A DNA stretch of 64,000 nucleotides from Pirellulaceae bacterium (GCA_023382975.1 JAHDXO010000014.1:114192-178191), one strand, 5' to 3'. Positions 33,297 to 42,806 are shown, counted from the stretch's first letter. Notes: generated by a model not told the origin, from the letters alone. A program made the numbers and translations.

Positions 33297-33343
33297 CAAC
33301 ACCAATCGTCAGCAATACCAACCGTCAAGATCCTGCCTAAGCG

Positions 33344-33565
33344 TTACGCGGTCAGCACCTCGACCGACAACACCTGTTTGACCTCGTGGTCGTCCTGAAC
33401 CAACGCATCCAGTTTGTCCAAGGTGCGTGCATGATAGTATCGCTCGCCGCACTCCTGACAGACTTCCGCTTCGACGTTTTCGATGAGATATAGTTTCCCG
33501 TGACACCAATGTTGTTTGCGCACTCGGCGCACCGCCGTTTCACCGTCACAAAGTTCGCATTTCAC
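33344..33565 (-). CDS. YgiT-type zinc-finger antitoxin
   Basis: The 73-residue protein has two CxxC pairs, CELCDGE near the start and CQECGERYY in the middle, typical of YgiT-type zinc-finger proteins. In many genomes these are the partner of small DUF4258 or MqsR-like toxins. I place the start at the GTG at 33565, eight bases after AAGGA and four bases after the toxin stop; the ATG at 33583 would overlap the toxin gene by 14 bases and is an alternative. No helix-turn-helix is present, so autoregulation, if any, would need another partner. Confidence 0.8.
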   Translation of the reverse strand: MKCELCDGETAVRRVRKQHWCHGKLYLIENVEAEVCQECGERYYHARTLDKLDALVQDDHEVKQVLSVEVLTA

Positions 33566-33569
33566 CGCA

Positions 33570-33845
33570 CTATTCCTTCGCATAAACCGTGATGATAATC
33601 AGATTCCCCGTCTCGCGGAACCGGCATACGACATGCATCCACCGTCCGTCCAAGCCCGGACCTGCGATCCGATACCGTGTACCGCGTGGATCGCGGGTCA
33701 ACCGCTTGTCGATCCAACCATGCAAGATTGCATTTTCCAAATCAGGTCTCTCGAACGCATCCTCCGCCATTTCTTCTTCGGCGTGCGACGAGAGGAAATA
33801 GTCGCGGTCGCGGATACGTTGGCGGATTCTTTCGATGACGGACAC
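33570..33845 (-). CDS. DUF4258 putative toxin
   Basis: The 91-residue protein starts at the GTG at 33845, with GGGAGG just upstream; a longer frame from 33914 adds basic residues without family support. The pattern DYFLSSHAEEEMAEDAFERPDLENAILHG...RYRIAGPGLDGRWMHVVCRFRETGNLIIITVYAKE is that of DUF4258, a small domain related to ribonuclease toxins. The conserved histidine in SSHAEEEM and the RYRI...HVVCRF strands are present. It is immediately followed by the YgiT-type gene, so the two form a probable type II toxin-antitoxin pair. Confidence 0.78.
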   Translation of the reverse strand: MSVIERIRQRIRDRDYFLSSHAEEEMAEDAFERPDLENAILHGWIDKRLTRDPRGTRYRIAGPGLDGRWMHVVCRFRETGNLIIITVYAKE

Positions 33846-33937
33846 CGACGCCTCCCACAACCTACTTCTCTTCCGGTTTCTCGCTCGAGCGATGAAGCAT
33901 GCATTTTCAGCCAATGGCTCCCAACATCATTCCTCCG

Positions 33938-35878
33938 TCACGGCAGCGGGACGACCACGGGGGGCGTGTCGGCTTCGGCGGGGGCGAGGCCGTTGCGCTG
34001 CCAGGCGTCGGGACGGTCGTTGCCGACTTTCACGGTGTACGATCCGGCGGCGTAGACCGGCGGGCGGAAGCGGTTGCCCTGGATGCGGCGCGTGTACAGA
34101 ATGTCGCCGTTGGACTCGTCGATCACTTGCACGACCGGATCGTCCGCGCCTTGGATCACCAACTCGGGAAGATAGCCGTGGACTTGGCGTCCGTCGTTGT
34201 CTTCGACCCGGAACGTCACCGGCCAACCGGGGTACTGGGCCTTGTCGCCCTCGGCCAGATCGGTGTAACGGGGCCAGCATTCGAAGGTGATCTGCTGCGA
34301 CTTCTTGTTGAAGCGGATCAGCCCGTACCCATCGCCCAGTTCCGCCTCCGGGTTTCGCTGCTCGGCGGCCATCGTCTTGATGTCGGCGAACGTCGGATTG
34401 GCGTAGGCGATCATCGTGATGCGGTTGTACAAGCCATCCAGGAAATCGCCGGTCCACGCCAGCGGACTGCCGGGAATCGGGTGTGCACCCGGTTGACCGT
34501 CTTCGGGCTCCCACCAGCGGCCGTAGTAGCTGTTGATGATCGCCGGATTGGTGAACCCGTACGGACCGTCGCGAAATGCCTCGATGCCGTGCTGGACGAC
34601 GACGGCCAGGTGCTGGTCGCCGCACAGGTGGCAGGCCAAGGCGCGGCGCAGTTCGCGCAGCGCATTGTTGCGGCCGGTCTGCGGCCAGCCGTTGCAGTCC
34701 AGATCGGCCAGCAGCCGGTTGGCTTTGGACCCGTGCATGTGTACGGCGCCGCAGAACGCGGTCTGCGAGAGAGCCGCCTTGATCCGCGCGCCGGTCCAGT
34801 CCTGGCCCCAATCGCGCAGGAAGGCCATCTGCCGTTCGCCCAGCAATTGCAGTCCGGGTAGATCGATCGCCTTGGGGTCGTAGCCGGGTTCGCGAATATG
34901 GTCCGGACGCGGTCCCATTTGCGGGATTTTGCCCTTGGGACCGGATTTGAATTTCCGGTCTTCGAGGATGGCAAAGTCGACTTCGCCGACGCGCAGCCGC
35001 GTGAAATAGACGGTGATGCCCTGCTCGATCCGGCGCGGGTCGGCCGGGTCGGGCAGATGCCACGTCTGGCAGCGGTCGACCATGCGGATGTACTCAGGAG
35101 GGTAGAAGTAGCCGCCCGAATCGCCGGCGGTCGAATCGGCGACGATGCCTCCCTCGCCCCACACGTTGCCTTGACCGATATCGTGGTCGTCCGGGATCGT
35201 CACGACCGGGCGGTCCTTGATGACCTCGCGGAATTGGTGGCCCCACAGCAGCCAGGCGGCCGTATGCTCGGCGTGGTCGTAGCTCTGGTCGCCGGCGAAG
35301 AACAGCAGATCGGGGTCTTGTTCCTTCAACTTGGAAACAATCGCGTCGCGGTCGCCCCGGTCGCGGTTCGAGTTGCAGGACAGCGATCCGATGATGATCG
35401 TGTCTTTGTCCACCGGGTCGCGACGGATCAGGCCCTCGAAGACCGCGTCGCGGCCGTGGCGGACCCGGTAGGGGACGCTTTGGGACGAATCCCAGGGGGT
35501 GATGCGGAAATGGGCCGACCAGCCGGGGTAGATCACTGGGGCACGGGCCACCTCGCGCCACTGGCCATCGGTCATCAGTTCCAGCCGGACTTCGCGCGGC
35601 TCGTCGGGCTGCAGCGGATACAACTGAGCCGACATCTTCAGCACGCCGCGATCGTGGGTGTACAGTGCAAACCCGACGACCTGATCGCGCGGTACGCGGA
35701 CGAACTCGGCCAGGAATCCTTTGGCCGGCCGCGTCCAGATATCTTCCCGCGCCGCCAAGTCCAAGGTCTCGCCGCGCGGGCCGGGGAAGGGAGATTCCGC
35801 GGCGTCAGCGGTAAGCACTTCGACCACGCAAAGAAGCAGGATGAATCCGCTTGCAAGTGTCCAACGTTTGTCCATCAT
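33938..35878 (-). CDS. PhoD-like metallophosphatase, secreted
   Basis: The 646-residue protein has a signal peptide (about residues 1-27). A beta-rich N-terminal domain (about 40-170) is followed by a calcineurin-like phosphoesterase of the PhoD type: IIGSLSCNSNRDRGDRD, LLFFAGDQSYDHAEHTAAWL, VVTIPDDHDIGQGNVWGEGG and CGDQHLAVVVQHG supply the Asp, Asn and His metal ligands. The C-terminal domain (about 530-640) is a beta-sandwich. PhoD enzymes cleave phosphodiesters and monoesters outside the membrane. The protein is larger than Bacillus PhoD because of the added terminal domains. It follows the CtpA-type protease gene by 29 bases on the same strand. Confidence 0.88.
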   Translation of the reverse strand: MMDKRWTLASGFILLLCVVEVLTADAAESPFPGPRGETLDLAAREDIWTRPAKGFLAEFVRVPRDQVVGFALYTHDRGVLKMSAQLYPLQPDEPREVRLELMTDGQWREVARAPVIYPGWSAHFRITPWDSSQSVPYRVRHGRDAVFEGLIRRDPVDKDTIIIGSLSCNSNRDRGDRDAIVSKLKEQDPDLLFFAGDQSYDHAEHTAAWLLWGHQFREVIKDRPVVTIPDDHDIGQGNVWGEGGIVADSTAGDSGGYFYPPEYIRMVDRCQTWHLPDPADPRRIEQGITVYFTRLRVGEVDFAILEDRKFKSGPKGKIPQMGPRPDHIREPGYDPKAIDLPGLQLLGERQMAFLRDWGQDWTGARIKAALSQTAFCGAVHMHGSKANRLLADLDCNGWPQTGRNNALRELRRALACHLCGDQHLAVVVQHGIEAFRDGPYGFTNPAIINSYYGRWWEPEDGQPGAHPIPGSPLAWTGDFLDGLYNRITMIAYANPTFADIKTMAAEQRNPEAELGDGYGLIRFNKKSQQITFECWPRYTDLAEGDKAQYPGWPVTFRVEDNDGRQVHGYLPELVIQGADDPVVQVIDESNGDILYTRRIQGNRFRPPVYAAGSYTVKVGNDRPDAWQRNGLAPAEADTPPVVVPLP

Positions 35879-35907
35879 GATGCTCTCCTGCGGTTTGGAT
35901 CAGGTTG

Positions 35908-37230
35908 TTACGTCGTCGGAGCGTCCAGCTTGCTCCGCAAATGCTCGATGGCTTTCTTCAGCGGCGGATCGAAGAACGTGCCGGAGTCGTCTTCGCTTTC
36001 GTCGCCGTTCGTTCCATTCGTTCCATTCGTTCCATTCGTTCGCTCCGGTCGGAATCCGTCACGGCGGCGGCGGTCGCGGCGCACGCGGTCGGCTTCGTCG
36101 GCCGTCAAGGCGACCTCGAAACCTTCGTCGGGCCGGACACCCCAATCTTCGTCCTCCGTGGCGTCGGACAGGCGATGGATGTTCTTGCCGCTGGGACGCC
36201 AGTAGCTGGCCGTCGTCAGTTTCAGCGCCGCGCGGCCGCCTTCCAGCGAGATCACGTTCTGCACCGTGCCCTTGCCCCAAGTCCGCGAGCCGATCACCGT
36301 CGCGCGGTCGTAATCTTGCAAGCACGCGGCCACAATTTCGCTGGCGCTGGCGGAATAGCCGTTTACCAGCACGACCATCGGCACGTCCCGAGGCAGCAAC
36401 ATCGATTTATTCGCCGAAAACTCGCGGAACGTCTTACCATCGCGGCCTCGCGTGCTGACGATCGGCCCCTCGTCGATGAACAGGTCACAGGTGCCGACGG
36501 CCGAACTCAGCAGTCCTCCTGCATTGTCGCGCAGGTCCAGAATCAGCGCTTGGACGTCGTGCTTGCGGATGGCCTCGGTCAATTCCTCGACCGAACGCTC
36601 GCCGAAGTTGATCAACCTCACGTACAGAATCCGCGGTTCTTCTTCGAGCGGAAACAGCCACACGCCGTCGGGACGGCGACGGTCGCCGAGCACCGATTCG
36701 AGCGGAATGACGGCTCGTTTGATCACCACCTCCTCGGGCTTTTCGGCTCCGGCGTGTAAGATGTTCAGTCGCACGGACTCGCCGGCTCGTCCCCGCATCA
36801 GCTTGACCGCGCGCTGCAGCGACATGCCTTCGGTGTCTTCGTCGTCGATCGACAAGATCGTATCGCCGGCCTTGAGTCCCGCGCGGAAGGCCGGCGTGTC
36901 GACCAGCGGAGTCATGACCGTCAACCGGTTCGTCTCCGGGTTGATTTCGACCATGATGCCGATGCCGCCGAACTCTTGATTCAAGCCTTCTTCAAACTGC
37001 TCGTAGTCCTCGGGACCGATATAGTCGGAATATTGGTCCAGCGCTTCGACCATCCCGCGAATTGAATTCTCGTACAGTTCGCGGTAGCTGACCTCTTCCA
37101 GATAGTTGCTGGTTACGACGTTCATGGCCTGCGCCAAGGTCGTCGAGTACCGGTTCCGGTCGGCGCGGGAATAGCAGGCCAGCGAGATGATGGAGGCTAA
37201 GAACAGAACGGTCAGATTTCTAAGCGGCAT
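35908..37230 (-). CDS. C-terminal processing peptidase (S41 family, CtpA-like)
   Basis: The 440-residue protein has a signal-anchor or signal peptide at 1-20, and SLACYS leaves a lipoprotein form possible. A tail-binding helix region comes next, then a PDZ domain (GGIGIMVEINPETNRLTVMTPLVDTPAFRAGLKAGDTILSIDDEDTEGM) and the S41 core: LILDLRDNAGG, the serine in VNGYSASASEIVAACLQDY and the lysine in GSRTWGKGTVQ. These proteases trim C-termini of exported proteins with a Ser-Lys dyad. The C-terminal tail includes a short NGTNGTNGTNG repeat (tandem DNA repeat at 36007-36042). The gene precedes the PhoD-like gene with a 29-base gap. Confidence 0.93.
   Translation of the reverse strand: MPLRNLTVLFLASIISLACYSRADRNRYSTTLAQAMNVVTSNYLEEVSYRELYENSIRGMVEALDQYSDYIGPEDYEQFEEGLNQEFGGIGIMVEINPETNRLTVMTPLVDTPAFRAGLKAGDTILSIDDEDTEGMSLQRAVKLMRGRAGESVRLNILHAGAEKPEEVVIKRAVIPLESVLGDRRRPDGVWLFPLEEEPRILYVRLINFGERSVEELTEAIRKHDVQALILDLRDNAGGLLSSAVGTCDLFIDEGPIVSTRGRDGKTFREFSANKSMLLPRDVPMVVLVNGYSASASEIVAACLQDYDRATVIGSRTWGKGTVQNVISLEGGRAALKLTTASYWRPSGKNIHRLSDATEDEDWGVRPDEGFEVALTADEADRVRRDRRRRDGFRPERTNGTNGTNGTNGDESEDDSGTFFDPPLKKAIEHLRSKLDAPTT
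36007..36042 (-). repeat. Four copies of a 9-bp tandem repeat inside the S41 gene
   Basis: On the plus strand the unit is (A/G)TTCGTTC(C/G), four times in a row. It encodes Asn-Gly-Thr triplets in frame near the C-terminus of the protease. A nine-base period keeps the frame whatever the copy number. Confidence 0.95.
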
Positions 37231-37386
37231 AAACCAACATCCTGGGATTCAGCGGACCAGCGGAAAACGCTTATCCGCCATCTTACCAACCGAGCCGCAC
37301 AGGCGGAATGCAGCCTGATGGAAAGGGGACGGCTCGCTGCGGAGAAGTCCCCCTTTCCCATCCGACCAGCCGGAGTCCGCGGAGTG

Positions 37387-40368
37387 CTAATCGCACAGTA
37401 CGGAGAAGCCTTCCATGTCGGCTCGTGGCCGTTCCTTGAGCAACTGGTGGATCGAATCGAAGGTCCGCAGGATGCGCTGGTAGTCGGCGTCGTCCTTGGA
37501 CGAGAACACCGGCCGCCCGCATTGTTCCGTACCTCCCGCGGCGCGCGCCAACGGCGCCAGCAAGAAACTGTTGTCCTCGGGGTTCATCACCCGCGTGTAG
37601 AAGTCGCGCGGGAGCCCCTCGCTGTGACATTCGACGCAGCGGCGCGAGGCGACTTCGGCCAGTGTGGAATCCAGGTCCGCGGGCATCATCCGACGACTGC
37701 CGAGTTGAGCCTTGTGATTCGACGACGAAGTGCCGTAGTACGGAATGTTCAGGTCCATCCACAGGTACACGCGACGCCGGTCCGCGTCGGGCACATCGAC
37801 ACGCGGCCTGCCGTTTTCGTCGGGATGCCCGGTGCGGATTATCTCCGCCAACTTGCTCGCCGGACTGCCCCAGCGGCGCGGAGCGATGTCCAACGTATTG
37901 TGCCCGGCTCCGTTGATGGTCCAGATCCACTCCACGTAGGGACTCATCCCGCGCACCGAATCGAACTCGGGCCCCGAGGGACTGCCGTGTTTGATCCAGT
38001 CCGTTTGGCCCTGCGTTCCCGTCCGGCACAGGATGTCGTAGGAAACGTTGAAGAAATCGGTCATGTCGCCGCTCAGATCCACATCGCCCGCCTGCTCGCG
38101 CGCGTTGTGGCATTCGACGCAGTGTCGGTCAAAGACGCCCTGGACGACTTCACGATAACTAAAGCCCTTGACGCCCCACGCGGGCGGTTGCAGCGACTGG
38201 ACCAGCCCGGGCATGGCCTGCGGCCGACCTCGCGCCACGGCATAGTTCCGGTCAGCATGGCAACCAACGCACCCCTGCACCTCGCCCGGCATCAGATGGG
38301 TGAACGAACGCATCCGCTGCAAGGCTCGGCCTTCGCCGTCGAGCGCCAGGAAGTAGATTGGAACTTCCGACGGGACTTCGAAGGCGGCGCTGCCGTCCTC
38401 GGCAACGTCGGCAAAGCCCCAGACTTTCTTGGCTGCGTAGGTCGCCCCGCAGGAAACCAGCGGGAACTGGAATCCGAACACCGCGATGTTCCTCATTCCC
38501 TGTCCGTCGGGCCGCACGTTGTTCTGCGGCGTGTGCGTGCTCTTCTCGACCTCCTGGACCACCGCGATCTGTTTGATCTCGCCGCGTTTCACGTCGGGTT
38601 CCAGCCCGTGGTACACGTCCTGCATGTAGACGGTTGCCCACGAGCCCGAGACGCTGCCGTCGGAGGGCAGTTCCACGCCCCGGTCGACGAACTTGCCCGT
38701 CACCACCGGCGGCGGGTCCACCGCGCGGACGGGCATCGGGCTGTAGAACCCCATGCCGTCTTCCGGATGCAGCAGCGAAACCGCGTTGCCGTCGAAGTCG
38801 CGCAGTTGGATCGTGCCACCCTTGGAAACCAGGAAGCGATGGTCGCTGATCGCGATCGGCTTCTCGTACTGGCCGCGGATGCCGCAATCGAGCATCCCGT
38901 TGCCCCAGGGCCCGCCGCCCAGTCGATGCGCGTAGATGTCGATCTCCGGCGTGAGGTTCCGCACCGACTCGCGCGCGTTGCCGCCGTGCGACGGATCGAT
39001 CGCCACAATGCCGCCGCGGCACGAGCCGTTGTGGTTCGTCGCCGTGGCAACCACTTGGCTCGTGCCAGGGATGGGCTGCGCGTCCATGAACGTGCCCGGC
39101 GAGATCACTCGGTTGCCGTAGTAGCCTGCCAAGCCGGTACCGTCGGGATTGATCGTCCACAGGCTCTGGATCGGGCACGCGGCCCGGTCGACGTATTCCC
39201 AACGCGTGTAGATGATCCGGCCGTCGTCGAGCACGGACGGCGTGAAATCCATCAGGTAGTTGGACGACAGCCGCTTCTGTTTCGAGCCGTCGCTCTCCAT
39301 GCGGTACAGGACCGGCGAGGTGACTACGTAGCAGTAGGCGTAGGCCGGCTTGCGGTCCGAGATGAACGCGATGCCGCCGTCCGGCAGCCAGCAGGGATCC
39401 AGATTGTTGTAGTCGTCGTGCGTCAGTTGCGTCAGCCCGCTGCCATCGATGTTGATCTTGAACAGATGGTAGTTGTGCGGTTCGTCCGGGTAGCGCGAGA
39501 TGTCTTCGATATGCGCCACCGGATTCGACGCTACATGCCCGCCGCGGCGCCACGCGAAGACGATTTGGGTGGCATCGTACGACAGATCGGCCGTGGTGAT
39601 CATGCCTTCGCCCGCATCGAAAATCTGCGTCAACTCGCCGCCGTCCTCCGAGGGCGTGAAGCGGTACAAGCCCCCGCCTGGCCGAAAGCCTTCGACGTGA
39701 TAGACGTACACGTGCGAGATGTCCAGCGGCTTGCGTTTCACCAGCAGCATGTCCCGGAATCCCAACCGGCCGTCCAGCGCCTCCCTCCGCAGTTCGCGGG
39801 CCGCGGGCGTCTTCTCTTCCGGCGGGATCCGCAGTTCAGCCAGTTGCTTCTCCGTCAACGCCTGGTCGTAAACGGCGATTCCGGAGGCGCCCGGGTTGGG
39901 CGAATTGGGATGCGACGACAGAAATTCGATGCGGATTCTCCGCACCGACTGTTTCGGGAAGTTGATCTGCTGAGGCCCGCGGCGATGTTCCAGCGTGCCT
40001 GTCGCGACGGGCGTGGCCGCGTCGTCCAGAAACACCTGATAATCTTTGAAACATTCCAGCAGCGGACTGGTGACCCGGGCGTAGTAGACGATCTGAGTCG
40101 CCTCGACCGGCTGCGCCCACTGGAGCGTGAACTGTCCCTGCTGCGTTCCGCGCACTGCCCAGTCGGCGGCCCCTTGAAACTCGGAGGGAATGTTCCCGCT
40201 GACCGCGTTCTCCGGCCGGTACTGCTCGCTGAACTGGCTGCTCGCCGACACCTTGGCCCGCGGGGCCAAATTCTCGGGCAGATCGTCTGCACGCGTCGCA
40301 CCGTGAAGGAACGCGGCACACACGACCGCCAACACCGCCCCTCGCCAACGTCGTCGAAGACACCTCAT
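37387..40368 (-). CDS. Large HZS-alpha-like tri-haem cytochrome with discoidin-like domain
   Basis: The 993-residue exported protein has a signal peptide (MRCLRRRWRGAVLAVVCAAFLHG). Residues of about 30-170 form a discoidin/F5-8 type C-like sandwich (NLAPRAKVSASSQFSEQYRPENAVSG), a common carbohydrate-binding fold. A PD40 beta-propeller follows (ADLSYDATQIVFAWRRG, CWLPDGGIAFISDRKP, LDDGRIIYTRWEYVDR). The last 350 residues carry three haem motifs, CVGCH, CVECH and CVECH. It is a paralogue of the cytochrome at 17669-20155, with an added N-terminal domain and an extra haem. Activity is unknown; redox chemistry on a bound polymer or aromatic compound is possible. Confidence 0.85.
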   Translation of the reverse strand: MRCLRRRWRGAVLAVVCAAFLHGATRADDLPENLAPRAKVSASSQFSEQYRPENAVSGNIPSEFQGAADWAVRGTQQGQFTLQWAQPVEATQIVYYARVTSPLLECFKDYQVFLDDAATPVATGTLEHRRGPQQINFPKQSVRRIRIEFLSSHPNSPNPGASGIAVYDQALTEKQLAELRIPPEEKTPAARELRREALDGRLGFRDMLLVKRKPLDISHVYVYHVEGFRPGGGLYRFTPSEDGGELTQIFDAGEGMITTADLSYDATQIVFAWRRGGHVASNPVAHIEDISRYPDEPHNYHLFKINIDGSGLTQLTHDDYNNLDPCWLPDGGIAFISDRKPAYAYCYVVTSPVLYRMESDGSKQKRLSSNYLMDFTPSVLDDGRIIYTRWEYVDRAACPIQSLWTINPDGTGLAGYYGNRVISPGTFMDAQPIPGTSQVVATATNHNGSCRGGIVAIDPSHGGNARESVRNLTPEIDIYAHRLGGGPWGNGMLDCGIRGQYEKPIAISDHRFLVSKGGTIQLRDFDGNAVSLLHPEDGMGFYSPMPVRAVDPPPVVTGKFVDRGVELPSDGSVSGSWATVYMQDVYHGLEPDVKRGEIKQIAVVQEVEKSTHTPQNNVRPDGQGMRNIAVFGFQFPLVSCGATYAAKKVWGFADVAEDGSAAFEVPSEVPIYFLALDGEGRALQRMRSFTHLMPGEVQGCVGCHADRNYAVARGRPQAMPGLVQSLQPPAWGVKGFSYREVVQGVFDRHCVECHNAREQAGDVDLSGDMTDFFNVSYDILCRTGTQGQTDWIKHGSPSGPEFDSVRGMSPYVEWIWTINGAGHNTLDIAPRRWGSPASKLAEIIRTGHPDENGRPRVDVPDADRRRVYLWMDLNIPYYGTSSSNHKAQLGSRRMMPADLDSTLAEVASRRCVECHSEGLPRDFYTRVMNPEDNSFLLAPLARAAGGTEQCGRPVFSSKDDADYQRILRTFDSIHQLLKERPRADMEGFSVLCD

Positions 40369-40594
40369 CGCATGCTCCCCAGATCAAGAGATCAAACTTC
40401 CGGAACCCGCCAATTTCAGATCGTCCCTGCCGAGCTAACTCGACAAGGCGATGAACATGCATGATCGCCACAGGAATCCGAATAAAGCGACCCGGATCCT
40501 TGGTTGTCAACCTAGCAGGAATTCGGTGCGATTACAAACCTGATCTCGAACGTGCGGCTCGGCTTGGGCTTGACGAGTTGATGGTCCGGCCTTG

Positions 40595-40900
40595 TCACGG
40601 ATTCTCGCCTTGGAAGCCTTTCAGCCAACCTTCCAGGGTCTCGCGCAACGGCAGACTGGCCGTTTCGCCCATCAGTTCGGCCTTGTCCGCCTTGATCAGG
40701 GCCATGGCCAGCGCGCGGTGCCGGGTCCAGTCGTCCAGCCCGAAACCTCGTATGTCGACGTAGGTGTCTGCAAATCCGGCCGTAACTTTGGGGACGACTT
40801 TTAGACCGTCTTGCGTATTGATCACATGGTAGGACATCGCTCCGTAGACCAATGCCCCGCCAATCACCACCCCCCAAACGAATGCCCCAAGCCGTCCCAT
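40595..40900 (-). CDS. Small single-pass membrane protein
   Basis: The 101-residue protein starts at the ATG at 40900, directly after AAGGAG (the long open frame running upstream has shadow composition). Residues 6-24 (AFVWGVVIGGALVYGAMSYHV) form one membrane segment. The rest is soluble: VVPKVTAGFADTYVDIRGFGLDDWTRHRALAMALIKADK. I do not recognise a family beyond noting that such anchored short proteins are common in this phylum. It is flanked by the HZS-alpha-like gene (227 bases away) and by the divergent AMP-binding enzyme gene. Confidence 0.75.
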   Translation of the reverse strand: MGRLGAFVWGVVIGGALVYGAMSYHVINTQDGLKVVPKVTAGFADTYVDIRGFGLDDWTRHRALAMALIKADKAELMGETASLPLRETLEGWLKGFQGENP

Positions 40901-41192
40901 GTATGCAACTCCTTCTCTTGTCGCAACTTGCGCACACTTCAAACTGTAACGCGAAGTTCTCGTCGCTGACAAGACGAGATCCCGACCGTTCGCCAACGTG
41001 CGTGGCTTTCCGGTGTACAATGCGGCAGCATCCAAGTACCGAATCGAAAGCACGAACTCCGCGGCAGAATTCGACGACGAATGGCCGAAACCTAAGAATA
41101 GATCCAGCGAAGTCGACGCGATTTCGAAGCATTGTATCGCGCGGCCCCGCACCGAAGTGCTCGGGGTGGTTTCGCGGTGAGGAGCGACAGCG

Positions 41193-42806
41193 GTGAAGCA
41201 ACCAACGACAAAACGCATCGGATTGGCCCGCGATTTTGTGAAGACCTGTAAGAAGCGAAAGCGGAGCGTCAAGATCGCCGATTCGATGGGGAACGAACTC
41301 ACGGGCGGCGGATTGCTGACGCGTTCGCTGATACTGCGGAGATTGCTGACGCGCCGCGTTTTGGCGGAAGATGAATCCTTCGTCGGGCTGTTGCTGCCGC
41401 CAACGGTGGCCGCCGTCGTGGCCAACATGGCGATCGCCCTCGACCGGCGCAAGGCGGTGAATCTGAACTATACCGCGTCGTCGGAGACCTTGAATCAGTG
41501 CATCGCCATGGCCGGAATACGACATGTGCTGACCAGCCGAACGGTGATGGAGAAGCTTGACCTGGAATTGGATGCCGAGTTGGTGTACCTGGAGGATTTC
41601 CGGAGTCGAGTCACCTGGCGTGACAAGTTGAGCGCCGCTCTGGCGGCTTATTTGGTTCCGGCTCGTTGGCTGTCATTCGCCTTGGGGCTGAACCGCGTCC
41701 AGCCCGACGACCTGGTCACCCTGATTTTCACCTCGGGATCGACCGGCACACCGAAAGGTGTCATGTTGACCGAGGCGAACATCGGCTCGAACGTCGAGGC
41801 GATCGAACAGGTCATCCACTTGCAGCGCGACGACGTGCTGCTGGGGATCTTGCCCTTCTTTCATTCCTTCGGCTACACCGTGACGCTGTGGGCCGTGATG
41901 ACGATCGACATTCAAGGCGCGTACCACTTCAATCCGCTGGACGGTCGCCAAGTCGGCAAGCTGTGCAAGAAGCAGGGCGTGACCGTGCTGCTGGCCACTC
42001 CGACTTTTCTCCGCACCTACCTGCGGCGGTGCGACCGCGAGGATTTCGAATCCGTCGACACGGTCGTCGTCGGCGCGGAACGGTTGCCGCCCGAATTGTC
42101 GGATGCCTTCGAGCAGCAGTTCGGCATCCGGCCCGTCGAAGGTTACGGGACCACCGAATGTTCGCCGCTGGTCTCGGTCAACATCCCATCCAGCCGCTCG
42201 CTGGGCAAGCAGGCGATCGATGCCAAGGAAGGCACCGTGGGTCTCCCCGTGCCGGGAGTCGCCGCCAAGGTGACCGACTTGGATACCGGGGAAGACTTGG
42301 GGACCGGCCGGCCGGGAATGCTGTGGATCAAGGGTCCGAACGTGATGAAGGGCTACTTCCATCGCGAGGATCTGACGGCCGATGCGATCCGGGACGGCTG
42401 GTATCGAACCGGGGATGTGGCCGTGATCGACGAGGACGGGTTCATCCGGATCACCGGTCGCGAGAGCCGCTTCTCGAAGATCGGCGGCGAGATGGTGCCC
42501 CACATCCAGATCGAAGAAGTGCTGGCGCAAATCATCCAGGCCGACGAGGAAGAAGGGCCCAAAGCCGCGGTGACGTCCGTTCCGGATTCGCGAAAAGGGG
42601 AACGGCTGGTGGTCATCCACACCGAATTAGACAAAACGCCCGAGGAGCTTTGCGCGGGGTTGGTCCGTGCCGGTCTGCCCAATCTGTTCATCCCGTCGCA
42701 AGACAGCTTTCATCAAGTCGAGCAATTGCCGATGCTGGGCTCGGGAAAGCTGGACTTGAAGGGCATCAAGCAGATCGCACTGGAACGGTTCGGCGGCCCG
42801 AAGTGA
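41193..42806 (+). CDS. AMP-forming acyl-activating enzyme (acyl-ACP/CoA synthetase-like)
   Basis: The 537-residue protein has the adenylate-forming signatures: LIFTSGSTGTPKGVML (P-loop), GYGTTECSPLV, GWYRTGDVAVIDEDGFIRITGR and the late catalytic lysine in LPMLGSGKLDLK. It is closest in feel to the synthetase domain of Aas (acyl-ACP synthetase/2-acylglycerophosphoethanolamine acyltransferase), but the acyltransferase and transporter domains of Aas are absent, so it is a stand-alone ligase. The reaction would be fatty acid plus ATP to acyl-AMP and then to a thioester. A GAGGAG site precedes the start. The YbaK gene follows after 150 bases. Confidence 0.88.
   Translation: MKQPTTKRIGLARDFVKTCKKRKRSVKIADSMGNELTGGGLLTRSLILRRLLTRRVLAEDESFVGLLLPPTVAAVVANMAIALDRRKAVNLNYTASSETLNQCIAMAGIRHVLTSRTVMEKLDLELDAELVYLEDFRSRVTWRDKLSAALAAYLVPARWLSFALGLNRVQPDDLVTLIFTSGSTGTPKGVMLTEANIGSNVEAIEQVIHLQRDDVLLGILPFFHSFGYTVTLWAVMTIDIQGAYHFNPLDGRQVGKLCKKQGVTVLLATPTFLRTYLRRCDREDFESVDTVVVGAERLPPELSDAFEQQFGIRPVEGYGTTECSPLVSVNIPSSRSLGKQAIDAKEGTVGLPVPGVAAKVTDLDTGEDLGTGRPGMLWIKGPNVMKGYFHREDLTADAIRDGWYRTGDVAVIDEDGFIRITGRESRFSKIGGEMVPHIQIEEVLAQIIQADEEEGPKAAVTSVPDSRKGERLVVIHTELDKTPEELCAGLVRAGLPNLFIPSQDSFHQVEQLPMLGSGKLDLKGIKQIALERFGGPK

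Noticed and set aside
37318..40464. A 1048-codon open frame on the plus strand opposite the large cytochrome gene
   Set aside because: Its product is rich in Arg, His and Val without any domain, whereas the minus strand encodes a signal peptide, propeller blades and three CxxCH motifs. Long antisense frames are common at this GC content.
40901..41452. N-terminal extension of the small membrane protein (frame from 41452)
   Set aside because: The extension has shadow composition and overlaps the divergent AMP-binding gene; AAGGAG directly before the ATG at 40900 marks the real start.
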